A stretch of DNA of 64,000 nucleotides from Chitinophaga sp. CF418 (lineage in GTDB: Bacteria > Bacteroidota > Bacteroidia > Chitinophagales > Chitinophagaceae): contig NZ_FRCN01000003.1 of the NCBI RefSeq assembly GCF_900142925.1, positions 337,300-401,299 of the forward strand. The letters are read 5' to 3'. Shown piece after piece: positions 25,974 to 34,746 of the stretch. How positions within the stretch are numbered: position 1 is the first letter of the stretch; each line of letters starts with the position of its first letter. The translations under genes were made by a program, and so were the position numbers. The notes beneath the pieces were generated by a model. The model was given only the letters and a program-made list of their open reading frames with translations. It was not told where the DNA came from and made no database searches.

Positions 25974-26693
25974 TTATGCGGCGTTAATGGCGATATACTT
26001 CACCAGAGAGCGCTTTGCAACAGGTAATAGGGTTTCTGTTACAGGAAACACCAGCTTTGTATCGATGCGGTATACTGCAGGAGTAGGCAGTTTTGTACGC
26101 TGCCGGATCAGGCTGGTCTTAATATGCTCACAGGTATGTACCAGGTCTTTGGTATAAGTGTCGAGGTATTGTGTATGGATACCACGGTATTTTTCGTCAT
26201 GGCGCTCAAAAATACTCAACCTGTATTCATACACTATCACATCCTCATAACGGCCATCACAAAGGAATAGATACCCTTCCTGCGAATCTAGTGGTATCAG
26301 TCCTACGGGTGAGATATTCAGGCTTTCCTCCACAAATTCATAGATCTCAGTGCCTTCGCGGATAGCACCGTTCATCTTCTGAATGGCGTACTGGATAATG
26401 GTTTCCAGCTCCTGCATCAATTCATCATCTGCAATCATCTGTTCATAAAGTAATTGCAGACGCTCCATATTCACGGCCGTCAGACGTTTGGGAAACTGCT
26501 GCTGCAGGAACTGTTTGTTTTCCCTGAAAGCTACCAGGTTATTGTAATGGAAGACAACGTCCCCCAGCTGCGGATACAGCTTGTTTTCATTGAAATAGCG
26601 GGTTATTTGCTGCAGATAAGCCAATAGCGTATACTTTTTCTGCTCAAAATCGATATAACCATCCGCAAACCACGTCTCGCTTAGGCCACTCAT
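25974..26693 (-). CDS. Conserved hypothetical soluble protein
   Basis: 239 aa, beginning MSGLSETWFADGYIDFEQKK. No signal peptide or membrane segment. The first half is helical (TLLAYLQQITRYFNENKLYP), and the second half looks alpha/beta (VGLIPLDSQEGYLFLCDGRY, VIVYEYRLSIF). I recognise no family or catalytic motif. Steady reading frame with codon use like its neighbours supports it being real. Divergent from the RRM gene, convergent with the DUF4230 gene. Confidence 0.75.
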   Translation of the reverse strand: MSGLSETWFADGYIDFEQKKYTLLAYLQQITRYFNENKLYPQLGDVVFHYNNLVAFRENKQFLQQQFPKRLTAVNMERLQLLYEQMIADDELMQELETIIQYAIQKMNGAIREGTEIYEFVEESLNISPVGLIPLDSQEGYLFLCDGRYEDVIVYEYRLSIFERHDEKYRGIHTQYLDTYTKDLVHTCEHIKTSLIRQRTKLPTPAVYRIDTKLVFPVTETLLPVAKRSLVKYIAINAA

Positions 26694-26884
26694 ACTAAAA
26701 TATTTTAATGGATTACATATATTAATTTACAAAAAATCAGGCAACTATCCATAAAACAGAAGTGGTAATTCCGGCCAGTGTTACCGGTATATTTACTTTA
26801 TTAAATTATTTCCGGACGCGGTGTATTTATTGAACTTATTTGTTTATCTTCAATATTATTTTTCATTTTTTTAATTTTTTAGTC

Positions 26885-27211
26885 ATGAACATTTACGTAG
26901 CCAACCTGCACTACAGGTTGAACGATGAAGACCTTCACCAGATATTTAGCGAATTTGGAGAGGTTACTTCCGCTAAAATTATCAAGGACCACGAGACTGG
27001 CCGTTCACGCGGTTTCGGATTCGTGGAAATGCCCAACCAGGAAGAAGGTAGCAAGGCTATGGATAGTTTGAACGGTACTGAAATCGAAGGCAAGCAATTG
27101 ATGGTAAACGAAGCAAGACCTAAACAACCGAATAATAACTCAAGAGGTGGTGGATTCAATCGCGGTGGCGGCGGCGGATACGGCGGCGGCGGCGGTCGTG
27201 GTCGTTATTAA
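26885..27211 (+). CDS. Glycine-rich RRM-type RNA-binding protein
   Basis: 108 aa from the ATG at 26885; the in-frame upstream start at 26840 would add a hydrophobic, Phe-rich stretch that does not belong to the fold. One RRM with RNP2 IYVANL (2-7) and RNP1 RGFGFVEM (about 41-48), followed by a Gly/Arg-rich tail (GGGFNRGGGGGYGGGG). Such proteins bind single-stranded RNA and are often cold-induced. The leader is very AT-rich. A strong terminator follows. Confidence 0.95.
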   Translation: MNIYVANLHYRLNDEDLHQIFSEFGEVTSAKIIKDHETGRSRGFGFVEMPNQEEGSKAMDSLNGTEIEGKQLMVNEARPKQPNNNSRGGGFNRGGGGGYGGGGGRGRY

Positions 27212-27247
27212 TTCTGTTGGCCTAAGCTTATCTCGGTCAAGAAATTG

Positions 27248-27276
27248 AAAAAAGCTCCTGCAAAGGAGCTTTTTTT
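27248..27276 (+). terminator. Terminator after the RRM gene
   Basis: AAAAAAGCTCCT (27248-27259), loop GCAA, AGGAGCTTTTTT (27264-27275) and a T-run. Perfect 12-bp stem. Confidence 0.92.
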
Positions 27277-27357
27277 ATGCTGGTATATTTGTGTTATTTA
27301 TGGATATGATGTTCCCGTACAAGGGGTTAGGCGGCACTTTATCCCTAAAACACGAAT

Positions 27358-27395
27358 GATGAATACAGGTCAGATAGATCTTCTCTGTATTCATC
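27358..27395. repeat. Intergenic inverted repeat GATGAATACAG
   Basis: GATGAATACAG (27358-27368) and its exact complement (27385-27395) in the 283-base spacer between the convergent RRM and E2 genes. The spacer holds nothing else that is recognisable. Confidence 0.4.
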
Positions 27396-27494
27396 AAATC
27401 GTAATAAGTATTATTCAAATGTGCTTATTAAGCAGGACCTCTGAATACACTATGCAACCCGGCGTAGTATGAGCCGGCGTGCCGCCGTTCTCAG

Positions 27495-28901
27495 TTAATA
27501 CCCCCTGTTCACATCAAAATTCTCCAGTTCCTGCGCTATTGCACTCAGGAAAGTAGAGCCCATTGCACCATCCACAATACGGTGATCGTAAGACAGTGAC
27601 AGGTACATCATATGACGGATAGCGATGGTATCACCGTAAGGCGATTCTATCACAACAGGACGTTTTTTGATAGTACCTACTGCCAGGATGGCCACCTGCG
27701 GCTGGTTAATGATCGGCGTACCAGCAAGGCTACCAAAGGTGCCTACGTTGGTCAGGGTAATAGTACCGTTTTGTGTATCATCAGGTTTCAGCCTGTTCTG
27801 ACGGGCTGCATTGGCCAGCTGATTCACCTGACGGGTCAGGCCTACCAGGTTCAGCATGTCAGCATTGCGGATCACCGGAACGATCAGATTACCTGTCGGC
27901 AATGCGGTAGCCATACCTATATTAATATCTTTCTTAATAATGATCTTATCACCGTCCAGTGAACTGTTTAACAGTGGGAAACGTTTGATGCATTTCACCA
28001 TTGCTTCGATGAAGAGTGGTGTAAAGGTGATCTTCTCTCCTTCTCTTTTCTCAAAAGCCCCTTTCACCTGGTCGCGCCATTTCACCATATTTGTCACATC
28101 TGCCTCTGCAAAGCTGGTCACATGCGGGCTGGTATGTTTGCTACGCACCATATGCTCTGCGATCAGCTTACGCATACGGTCCATTTCAATAATCTCCACA
28201 TTAGGACCATAGTTGCCATTGCTAACCGGAGCAGTTGCGGGTTGTGAGCCTATACCATTGCTAACCGGAACAGCGGCAGGAGCCACAGCGGCTGCCGGAC
28301 GGCTTACCGGTTGTTCTACAGGAGCCGGCGTTTGTGTTCTCTGTGGTGCCGGCGCAGCTGCAGGAAGAAGGCCCTTGCTCTTCGCCTCCACAAAGCTTAA
28401 TATATCTTTTTTGGTCACACGGCCTTCATTGCCGGTACCAGGTATTTTTTCCAGTTCAGCAAAACTGATACCTTCCTGCTGTGCAATAGTCAGCACCAGC
28501 GGAGAATAAAAACGGGCCCCACTGGTAGTGAACTGCGCCTCGTAAGGAGCCCCCCCCGGCTCATGTTGCGAGACAGGCGCTTCTTCCCATACAGCAGCGG
28601 CAGGCGCTTCCTGTGCTGCCACGGGAGCAACAGGAGCAGCAGTCGCAAAACCAGCATCAGCAGCGGTATTGATACGTGCGATAATGGTACCTACCGGTAC
28701 TACATCATTTTCCGCGTAGAGTATCTCAGTAATTTCCCCATCGGCGATAGAAGGTACTTCGCTATCCACCTTATCCGTCGCAATTTCAAGCACGGTTTCA
28801 TCAGTTTTTACATGATCTCCCGGCTTCTTATGCCAGCGTAATATGGTGGCTTCCATAATACTTTCCCCCATTTTGGGCATTACCAGTTCTACAATGGCCA
28901 T
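27495..28901 (-). CDS. Dihydrolipoamide acyltransferase (E2) of a 2-oxo acid dehydrogenase complex
   Basis: 468 aa from the ATG at 28901 (MAIVELVMPKMGESIMEATI). The ORF extends to 28934, but that start falls in the promoter box. Domains in order: lipoyl domain (ETVLEIATDKVDSEVPS with lipoyl Lys near 43), Ala/Pro-rich linker, E3-binding domain (SPLVLTIAQQEGISFAELEKIPGTGNEGRVTKKDI), a second linker, and a catalytic domain ending in SYDHRIVDGA with the active-site His and Asp. Which complex (branched-chain, pyruvate or 2-oxoglutarate) is not certain; E1 and E3 are not adjacent. Confidence 0.94.
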   Translation of the reverse strand: MAIVELVMPKMGESIMEATILRWHKKPGDHVKTDETVLEIATDKVDSEVPSIADGEITEILYAENDVVPVGTIIARINTAADAGFATAAPVAPVAAQEAPAAAVWEEAPVSQHEPGGAPYEAQFTTSGARFYSPLVLTIAQQEGISFAELEKIPGTGNEGRVTKKDILSFVEAKSKGLLPAAAPAPQRTQTPAPVEQPVSRPAAAVAPAAVPVSNGIGSQPATAPVSNGNYGPNVEIIEMDRMRKLIAEHMVRSKHTSPHVTSFAEADVTNMVKWRDQVKGAFEKREGEKITFTPLFIEAMVKCIKRFPLLNSSLDGDKIIIKKDINIGMATALPTGNLIVPVIRNADMLNLVGLTRQVNQLANAARQNRLKPDDTQNGTITLTNVGTFGSLAGTPIINQPQVAILAVGTIKKRPVVIESPYGDTIAIRHMMYLSLSYDHRIVDGAMGSTFLSAIAQELENFDVNRGY

Positions 28902-28931
28902 AAAATTGTGTTTAGCGTTTTGGTACGGAAA

Positions 28932-28964
28932 CAAAAGTAAGGTTTATACTATCAACTTCCTCAA
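28932..28964 (-). promoter_or_regulatory. Promoter of the E2 gene
   Basis: TACTTTTG (28939-28932) on the minus strand with TTG (28964-28962) 22 bases upstream. It overlaps the end of cinA and gives a leader of about 25 bases to the ATG at 28901. Confidence 0.5.
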
Positions 28965-30200
28965 TTCATTCATTGCATAAGTTGCTGTCATCTGTATGTT
29001 ATTCAAGCGGTCATAACGCAACTGGTGTTTCACCGTCACCAGTTCTTTGGCACTGCCGGCAGCTATCCATACGGTGCCTACGGGCTTTTCCGGAGTACCG
29101 CCATCAGGGCCCATAATACCAGATACCGCTATAACATAATCAGTTTTTAACTGCTGCAGGGCACCTCTCGCCATTTCCCGCACCACTGCTTCGCTCACCG
29201 CACCGTTGGCCTGTAATGTTTCCTGTTTTACCCCCAGCAAGCCGCTTTTAATATCGTTGGCATAACTAACAATGCTGCCTTTATACCAGGCAGAACTTCC
29301 CGGCACCAGGGTAATATTGTGCGCAATGAACCCTCCCGTACAGCTCTCCGCCGTGCCTACCGTTTTGCCCTTTTCCTTCAGCAGCTTGCCCAGCACTTCC
29401 GCAATGGGAAGGTCTTCATCCCCCACGGTAATATCCCCCAGCAATTCTTTCATCTGGTGAAAATAGATGGACAATGCCGCTGAAGTGGATAATTTATCTG
29501 AGCCGAAAGCAGTAAGCCGCAGCTTCAGTAAGCCGTAAGACGGCAGGTAGGCCAGTTTGATATGTGGTGGCAAGCTGGCCTCAAAATGCGTCAGTCGTTC
29601 TGCAATAAACGATTCTCCCATGCCTGAAGTCAGCAATGTCTGGTGCACAATTGCCGGCGTCTGGAAATATTCCTGTAAGCGTGGCAACACATGATCGGAC
29701 ATAAGCCCTTTCATTTCATGTGGTACTCCCGGCATGGAGACATAGACCTTTCCGCCCTTTTCAAACCACATACCCGGTGCAGTGCCCCTGGTATTGTGCA
29801 GCACCGTAGCCACATCGGGTACCAGCGCCTGGTCCACATTACGCTGCAGGGTTGGCAGGCCCCTGCTTTCGAAGAATTCCATTACCTGCACATAGGTAGC
29901 TTCATCCCTTACCAGTTTTCCACCAAAATACTCACACAACACGGGTTTGGTAATGTCGTCGGCCGTAGGTCCCAGTCCCCCCGTGATCAGCACGATATCC
30001 GAGACCGTTCCTTCCTTTTCCAGTGCTTCCAGGATAGCCTCCCTTACATCTCCGATGGCTACACGGCGATGTACCCATATTCCCATCGCATTCAGTTGCT
30101 GGGCCATCCAGGCCGAATTGGTGTCTATCGTTTGTCCTATCAGTAGTTCATCTCCGATCGTGATGATACTTGCTACTACCCTATCCGCTTGCATTTTCAT
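28944..30200 (-). CDS. cinA: CinA-family protein (MoeA-like + nicotinamide-nucleotide amidohydrolase)
   Basis: 418 aa, the two-domain CinA length. Residues 1-170 form a molybdopterin-binding-like domain (IITIGDELLIGQTIDTNSAWMA, VLITGGLGPTADDITK), proposed to hydrolyse ADP-ribose. The C-terminal 160 residues are the PncC deamidase (GTAESCTGGFIAHNITLVPG, GIMGPDGGTPEKPVGTVW). It recycles NMN in NAD metabolism. The stop of the thioesterase gene lies 3 bases upstream, so both are one transcript. Confidence 0.94.
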   Translation of the reverse strand: MKMQADRVVASIITIGDELLIGQTIDTNSAWMAQQLNAMGIWVHRRVAIGDVREAILEALEKEGTVSDIVLITGGLGPTADDITKPVLCEYFGGKLVRDEATYVQVMEFFESRGLPTLQRNVDQALVPDVATVLHNTRGTAPGMWFEKGGKVYVSMPGVPHEMKGLMSDHVLPRLQEYFQTPAIVHQTLLTSGMGESFIAERLTHFEASLPPHIKLAYLPSYGLLKLRLTAFGSDKLSTSAALSIYFHQMKELLGDITVGDEDLPIAEVLGKLLKEKGKTVGTAESCTGGFIAHNITLVPGSSAWYKGSIVSYANDIKSGLLGVKQETLQANGAVSEAVVREMARGALQQLKTDYVIAVSGIMGPDGGTPEKPVGTVWIAAGSAKELVTVKHQLRYDRLNNIQMTATYAMNELRKLIV

Positions 30201-30203
30201 GAT

Positions 30204-30623
30204 TTACAGGCTTTTCTCAAAAAAAGGAGCCAGGCATTCCATCATGATCGGGGGCATCCCGTACCGCTGTTTGGTATCTGCATGCAGGAATACCAGGGTG
30301 GTGACGCCTACGTTCAGTAACTCGCCCTTTTCATTATATAGCTCGGAATGGAACCGGATCTTATGATCGACCGGCAATTCCTTCAATATAGTCTTCACTG
30401 TTATAAGATCATCGTAATAGGCCGGGCGCAGATACTTTGAGTTTAACTCCGCCACTGGCATAATGATCCCCTGCTTTTCCAGTTCGGCATAGGTAAAACC
30501 CAGCGTCCGGATGGCTTCTGCACGTCCTACTTCGTAGTATAATGCATAATTGCCGTAGTAAAGGTATCCCATCTGGTCCGTTTCTCCATAACGTACGCGG
30601 ATCTGTGTCGTCTGTGTGAACAT
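30204..30623 (-). CDS. Acyl-CoA thioesterase, YbgC/FadM hotdog family
   Basis: 139 aa from the ATG at 30623 (MFTQTTQIRVRYGETDQMGY); the upstream extension to 30698 lacks family similarity. The active-site region ETDQMGYLYYGNYALYYEVGR with catalytic Asp, followed by YDDLITVKTILKEL and GELLNVGVTTLVFL, is typical of 4-hydroxybenzoyl-CoA-type hotdog thioesterases. It hydrolyses an acyl-CoA in the cytosol. Three bases separate it from cinA. Confidence 0.92.
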   Translation of the reverse strand: MFTQTTQIRVRYGETDQMGYLYYGNYALYYEVGRAEAIRTLGFTYAELEKQGIIMPVAELNSKYLRPAYYDDLITVKTILKELPVDHKIRFHSELYNEKGELLNVGVTTLVFLHADTKQRYGMPPIMMECLAPFFEKSL

Positions 30624-30710
30624 AATATCAGTCTTATAAGCCCTGGTGCCTGCATTTAGCGCAAAATGCATTCCGCGTTTTCCGGCATTCACAGGCACCG
30701 GGTGTGTAAA

Positions 30711-31118
30711 TTATTTTCCAATCAGGTGGTCCAGGCTGTATTTGCCAGGTCCGGCAAATAATATGGCAGTAAACGCAGCCAGGAACAGGATGCCCATTTC
30801 ATTCTGCGACAGCGGTGCGTTCTTCATTACCACAAATACGACAATGATCATACAGAACACCAGCGGAATAGCAGCAAGACGGGTCAGTAACCCAACAGCT
30901 ACCAGGGCCGCACAGAGGGTTTCTGCAAAAACGGTCAGGGACAGGGATATTGTTTGTCCTACGTGCAGCGGATCGGGAAATTTGTCTACCATCTGGGAAA
31001 AGCCCTTCAGTTTTGACAAGCCATGTGTGAACATCAATGCACCGAATACCACACGCAATACCAGCATAGCAAAGTTGACAGCGCCAGTGTTCACACGTGA
31101 TGTAAATAGTTTGCTCAT
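30711..31118 (-). CDS. DoxX-family membrane protein
   Basis: 135 aa with four membrane segments. The N-terminal VLRVVFGALMFTHGLSKLKG and the conserved DPLHVGQTISL and FAETLCAALVAVGLLTRLAA are the DoxX signature. Role uncertain; DoxX-like proteins are linked to redox stress and thiol metabolism. It is 87 bases upstream of the thioesterase on the same strand, so a shared transcript is possible. Confidence 0.9.
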   Translation of the reverse strand: MSKLFTSRVNTGAVNFAMLVLRVVFGALMFTHGLSKLKGFSQMVDKFPDPLHVGQTISLSLTVFAETLCAALVAVGLLTRLAAIPLVFCMIIVVFVVMKNAPLSQNEMGILFLAAFTAILFAGPGKYSLDHLIGK

Positions 31119-31222
31119 AGAGAAAATGGTTTAGTCCTGCAGATCTGTTTACTTCTCCTGTTTTGCCGACAGGAACAATGCAGGTCGTTTTTAAATTTAA
31201 ATGAACTGGTTACAGATTGCGC

Positions 31223-31230
31223 CAAAAATA
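31223..31230 (-). promoter_or_regulatory. -7 box TATTTTTG upstream of DoxX
   Basis: TATTTTTG on the minus strand, followed by GGCGCAAT. Leader of about 95 bases to the DoxX ATG. No clear -33 box was read. Confidence 0.4.
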
Positions 31231-31400
31231 TGATTAATAATAAACAATTAAAACCCCGTTATATACAGGCGCTCTCCATCAGTTAGTACACCTTCCGGTA
31301 ATTGACCCAGGCAATTATTTTTTCCACACAAACACCCCTGAAAACCAGCACATCCCGGTAAAGCAAGTACCATGAGTACCTGCTATTCAGATAAGTTGGT

Positions 31401-31526
31401 TTAATTCTTGCGAGTCAACACCTTGAATTTCACATCAGCACAGGCAATATCCGAAAGCAAGGTTCCGCGTACCAGGTGCCGGTCATCCGGTTCCCGCCAG
31501 GTCCCTTGGGACGGCGTATAGCTTAA
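31401..31526 (-). pseudogene. Possible gene remnant (C-terminal fragment)
   Basis: A minus-strand frame closed by stops on both sides reads LSYTPSQGTWREPDD, then RHLVRGTLLSDIACADVKFK, then VLTRKN and a stop. It has no start codon, but its codon choice (GGC, CTG, ACC) and protein-like composition look like coding sequence. It may be the decayed end of an older gene. No family recognised. Confidence 0.3.
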
Positions 31527-31657
31527 TTAAATGCAATAGCTATATTTGTTGCTGTTTTTGTCTCCCTCAAAGCAATATATTATTGATTCTGAATAGAAAA
31601 TAATTTCTGTTCGGGATCCGTTTTAAACGCATATTTAAGATATAACAGGTTAAAAGC

Positions 31658-34600
31658 ATGCAATTCATAAGAAAGTTTCTTGTTCCCGGACATTGGTACT
31701 TATTCCTGGCGTCTTTCTGTATACTGGCTGCGCCTGTGTCAAAAGCACAGCAAACGCGCGTCTATACTGAGCCGGATAAAGTTTTCAAAGATGCCCAGCA
31801 ACTTTTCCAGCAGGAAAAATATGCAGTGGCCATGCAATTGTTCCGGCAAACGATTGATAATATCAGCTATTTCCAGGAAACCAGCCGTAGCCTGGTAAAA
31901 ACAGACGCCCAGTATTATTATACCGTTTGTGCACTGAAACTGGGACAGGCCAACGCGGAAAAACTGGCGCTGGACTTCCTGGCCTTCTACAACAATAGCG
32001 CGAGGGAGCAGCTCGTCAGCTACCAGCTGGCGAAGTACTACTTCCATCAGAATAAGCTGAAAGAGGCCATCCCACTGTATGAAAAGGCCAACATTGAGAA
32101 CCTATCCAACAGCGAGATCGCAGAGGCAAAGTTTGAACTGGCCTACTGCTATTTTAATGTAAAAGACTTCCAGAAGGCCCAGCCCCTGTTTGGCTCCATC
32201 AGGGAGGTGCCCGGCAAATATTACCAGCCTGCCAATTACTACTATGGCTTCATTGCCTATTATAACCGGCAGTACAACGACGCGCTCACCAGCTTCCAGC
32301 GTGTGGTGAACGATCCTAAATACAGCACCATCGTTCCCTATTACATCGCGGAGATCTATTATTTCCAGAATAAAAAGGACCAGTTGATCAGCTATGCAGA
32401 ACCTCTTATTAAAAAAGGAGGGCTCTATTACGAGGCAGAACTGAAACAATTACTGGGTCAGGCGTATTTCGAAAGGAAAGACTATCAGAAAGCATTGCCT
32501 TATCTGCAGGAATTCCAGGACAATGCCGAGGAAGTAAGGAAAGAAGATATTTATCAGTTGTCATACAGCTATTACCAGACCGGTAACTATAATAAGGCCA
32601 TCAACGGTTTCAAACAGTTAAGCAGTGAGCAGGATTCTCTGGGGCAGAACTCTATGTACCTGCTGGGCGACTGTTACCTGCGTACTAACCAGAAAGCCAA
32701 TGCCCGCAATGCGTTTGCCTTCTGCGCCCGTAACAGCGCCAATGCACAGCAACAGGAAATCTCCCGGTTCAACTATGGCAAACTGTCCTACGAGCTGGGC
32801 TACCAGGATGCTGCTATCACTGAACTGACCAGCTTCATAAGCGCCTATCCACAGTCCACTTACAGCAAAGAGGCCCGTGAGATACTGGTGAACCTGTTCC
32901 TGAACACCAACAACTACAATGATGCGCTGACCATCATTGAGGCCATGCCGGACAAATCGCCTACAGTACTGAAGGCTTATCAGAAAGTAGCCTATGGCCG
33001 CGCCACAGAACTGATCAATGACCAGCAGCTGTCAGAAGCCGACCGCCTGCTGGATATTTCACTGAAGAATCCTTACGATAAGAACCTGACGCAGCTGGCC
33101 CATTTCTGGAAAGCTGAAATCGCCATGCGACAGAATAAAACAGATGCCGCCATCGGTCACCTGAACGTTTACCTTACCGGCGGTGTACCTGCTTCCGGCG
33201 AAGCCAATGCGCAGACGGCCAGCTATAACATGGGTTACAGTTTGCTGAAAAAAGAAGACTATACCCGCGCCCTCCAGCACTTTGAGGCAGCGCAGCGTAC
33301 TACTGGTCCGAATGCAGCGCGTATCACTACCGATGCTGCCCTCCGTGCTGCTGATTGTTATTATATGCTGAAAGATTACGGAAAGGCACTGGCGATGTAC
33401 GATAAGATCATTGCCAACAACCAGCCGGGATCTGATTATGCCACCTACCAGAAGAGTATCATTCTCGGTATCCAGGGTAAAACCAATGAAAAAGTAGCCC
33501 TCCTGAAACAACTGGGTAGCAAATATCCTTCTTCAGGTTTTGGCAATGACGCTGACCTGGAAATAGCCAATACTTACCTGGCAGAAGAAAAATACAATGA
33601 GGCCATCCCTTACCTGGAAAACGTATTGCAGAAACAACCTAACGGACCTAATGCGCCCCGCGCGTTGCTGAAACTGGGTCTTTGCTATTTCAACAAGGAT
33701 AATGACGATAAGGCTATCTCCTACTACCGCCAGGTGGTAGAGAAATATCCTAACTCTCCGGAAGCAAACGAGGCACTGGCCGCCGTAAAAGATATCTATG
33801 TGAGCCAGGGTAAAACTGATGCTTATATAGCCCTGCTGAGATCTACAGGCCAGTCGGTAAGCGCATCTGCTGAAGACTCCCTGAGCTATGCAGCAGCAGA
33901 AACAAAGTTCAGTAATGGCGACTGTGCCGGCGCTACCATCGCCTTCAACAGTTACCTGCAAAAGTTCCCGAATGGCGCCTTCATATTACCGGCCAATTTC
34001 TATAAATCAGAATGTGCTTACAACGCCAAAGATTATACAGGCGCATTGCCCGGTTATGAGTTTGTACTGACAAAGAACAATAGCCTTTATGCGGAACGTG
34101 CCGCTTTGCAGGCTGCCAATATCAACTTCTACCAGGTGAAGAATTATGAGAAATCCCGCACCTACTATTTGCAGCTGCAGGATCTTTCCACCACCAAAGA
34201 GAACACCTTTGCCGCTACCCGCGGATTACTGCGCAGCAATTATTTCCTGAAACACTGGGATGAAGTAAACAGCTACGCTGAGATCCTGTTGTCCAGCAGT
34301 AATATCAGTACCGACGACCAGATCATCGGTCACGCTTACCTGGGCCGCGCGGAACAGGAACAGGGTAACTACGATGAAGCGATCAAAGAATATAAGATAG
34401 CAGCAGGTCTTACCAAGTCGGAAATAGGCGCTGAGGCCCGCTATAACCTGGCTTACTGCCTGCTGCAGAAAAATGACCTGGCAGGTGCAGAGAAAGCCGG
34501 TTTTGATGTAATAAAGAATACACCGGGATACGAAGTATGGGTGGCTAAAGCCTACATCCTCCTGGGTGATGTATATGCCCGTCAGAAAGACTACTTCAAT

Positions 34601-34729
34601 GCAAAGGCTACCTTCCAGAGCATTGCAGAGAACTGTCCGATACCTGAGCTGAAACAGGAAGCAAAGGACAAACTGGCGAAAGCGGAAGCAGAAGAAAAAG
34701 CTGCCTCTAAAATCAAATCCAATAAATAA
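31658..34729 (+). CDS. Large secreted tetratricopeptide-repeat protein
   Basis: 1023 aa with a signal peptide (FLASFCILAAPVSKAQQ) and TPR-like helical repeats through almost the whole length (for example KDFQKAQPLFGSIREV, YNDALTSFQRVVND, YNEAIPYLENVLQKQP, YDEAIKEYKIAAGL). It ends in a Lys/Glu/Ala-rich tail. Probably a periplasmic or outer-membrane scaffold. It is followed after 17 bases by a barrel protein, a pairing that is conserved in Bacteroidota as far as I recall. No enzymatic motif; the partner role is inferred. Confidence 0.93.
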   Translation: MQFIRKFLVPGHWYLFLASFCILAAPVSKAQQTRVYTEPDKVFKDAQQLFQQEKYAVAMQLFRQTIDNISYFQETSRSLVKTDAQYYYTVCALKLGQANAEKLALDFLAFYNNSAREQLVSYQLAKYYFHQNKLKEAIPLYEKANIENLSNSEIAEAKFELAYCYFNVKDFQKAQPLFGSIREVPGKYYQPANYYYGFIAYYNRQYNDALTSFQRVVNDPKYSTIVPYYIAEIYYFQNKKDQLISYAEPLIKKGGLYYEAELKQLLGQAYFERKDYQKALPYLQEFQDNAEEVRKEDIYQLSYSYYQTGNYNKAINGFKQLSSEQDSLGQNSMYLLGDCYLRTNQKANARNAFAFCARNSANAQQQEISRFNYGKLSYELGYQDAAITELTSFISAYPQSTYSKEAREILVNLFLNTNNYNDALTIIEAMPDKSPTVLKAYQKVAYGRATELINDQQLSEADRLLDISLKNPYDKNLTQLAHFWKAEIAMRQNKTDAAIGHLNVYLTGGVPASGEANAQTASYNMGYSLLKKEDYTRALQHFEAAQRTTGPNAARITTDAALRAADCYYMLKDYGKALAMYDKIIANNQPGSDYATYQKSIILGIQGKTNEKVALLKQLGSKYPSSGFGNDADLEIANTYLAEEKYNEAIPYLENVLQKQPNGPNAPRALLKLGLCYFNKDNDDKAISYYRQVVEKYPNSPEANEALAAVKDIYVSQGKTDAYIALLRSTGQSVSASAEDSLSYAAAETKFSNGDCAGATIAFNSYLQKFPNGAFILPANFYKSECAYNAKDYTGALPGYEFVLTKNNSLYAERAALQAANINFYQVKNYEKSRTYYLQLQDLSTTKENTFAATRGLLRSNYFLKHWDEVNSYAEILLSSSNISTDDQIIGHAYLGRAEQEQGNYDEAIKEYKIAAGLTKSEIGAEARYNLAYCLLQKNDLAGAEKAGFDVIKNTPGYEVWVAKAYILLGDVYARQKDYFNAKATFQSIAENCPIPELKQEAKDKLAKAEAEEKAASKIKSNK

Positions 34730-34746
34730 TTCCGAATTACGTTAGC

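Larger units (their letters stand above)
31119..31657. other. Intergenic region with DoxX and TPR-gene promoters and a possible gene remnant
   Basis: 539 bases between divergent genes. It holds a DoxX -7 box (31223-31230), an imperfect dyad near 31360-31380, a coding-like remnant on the minus strand (31401-31526) and TATATTTG at 31541-31548, which could be a weak -7 box for the TPR gene. No intact gene was found. Confidence 0.5.

Noticed and set aside
27245-27472. 75-aa plus-strand frame after the RRM gene
   Set aside because: It starts inside the intrinsic terminator and has no protein-like pattern.
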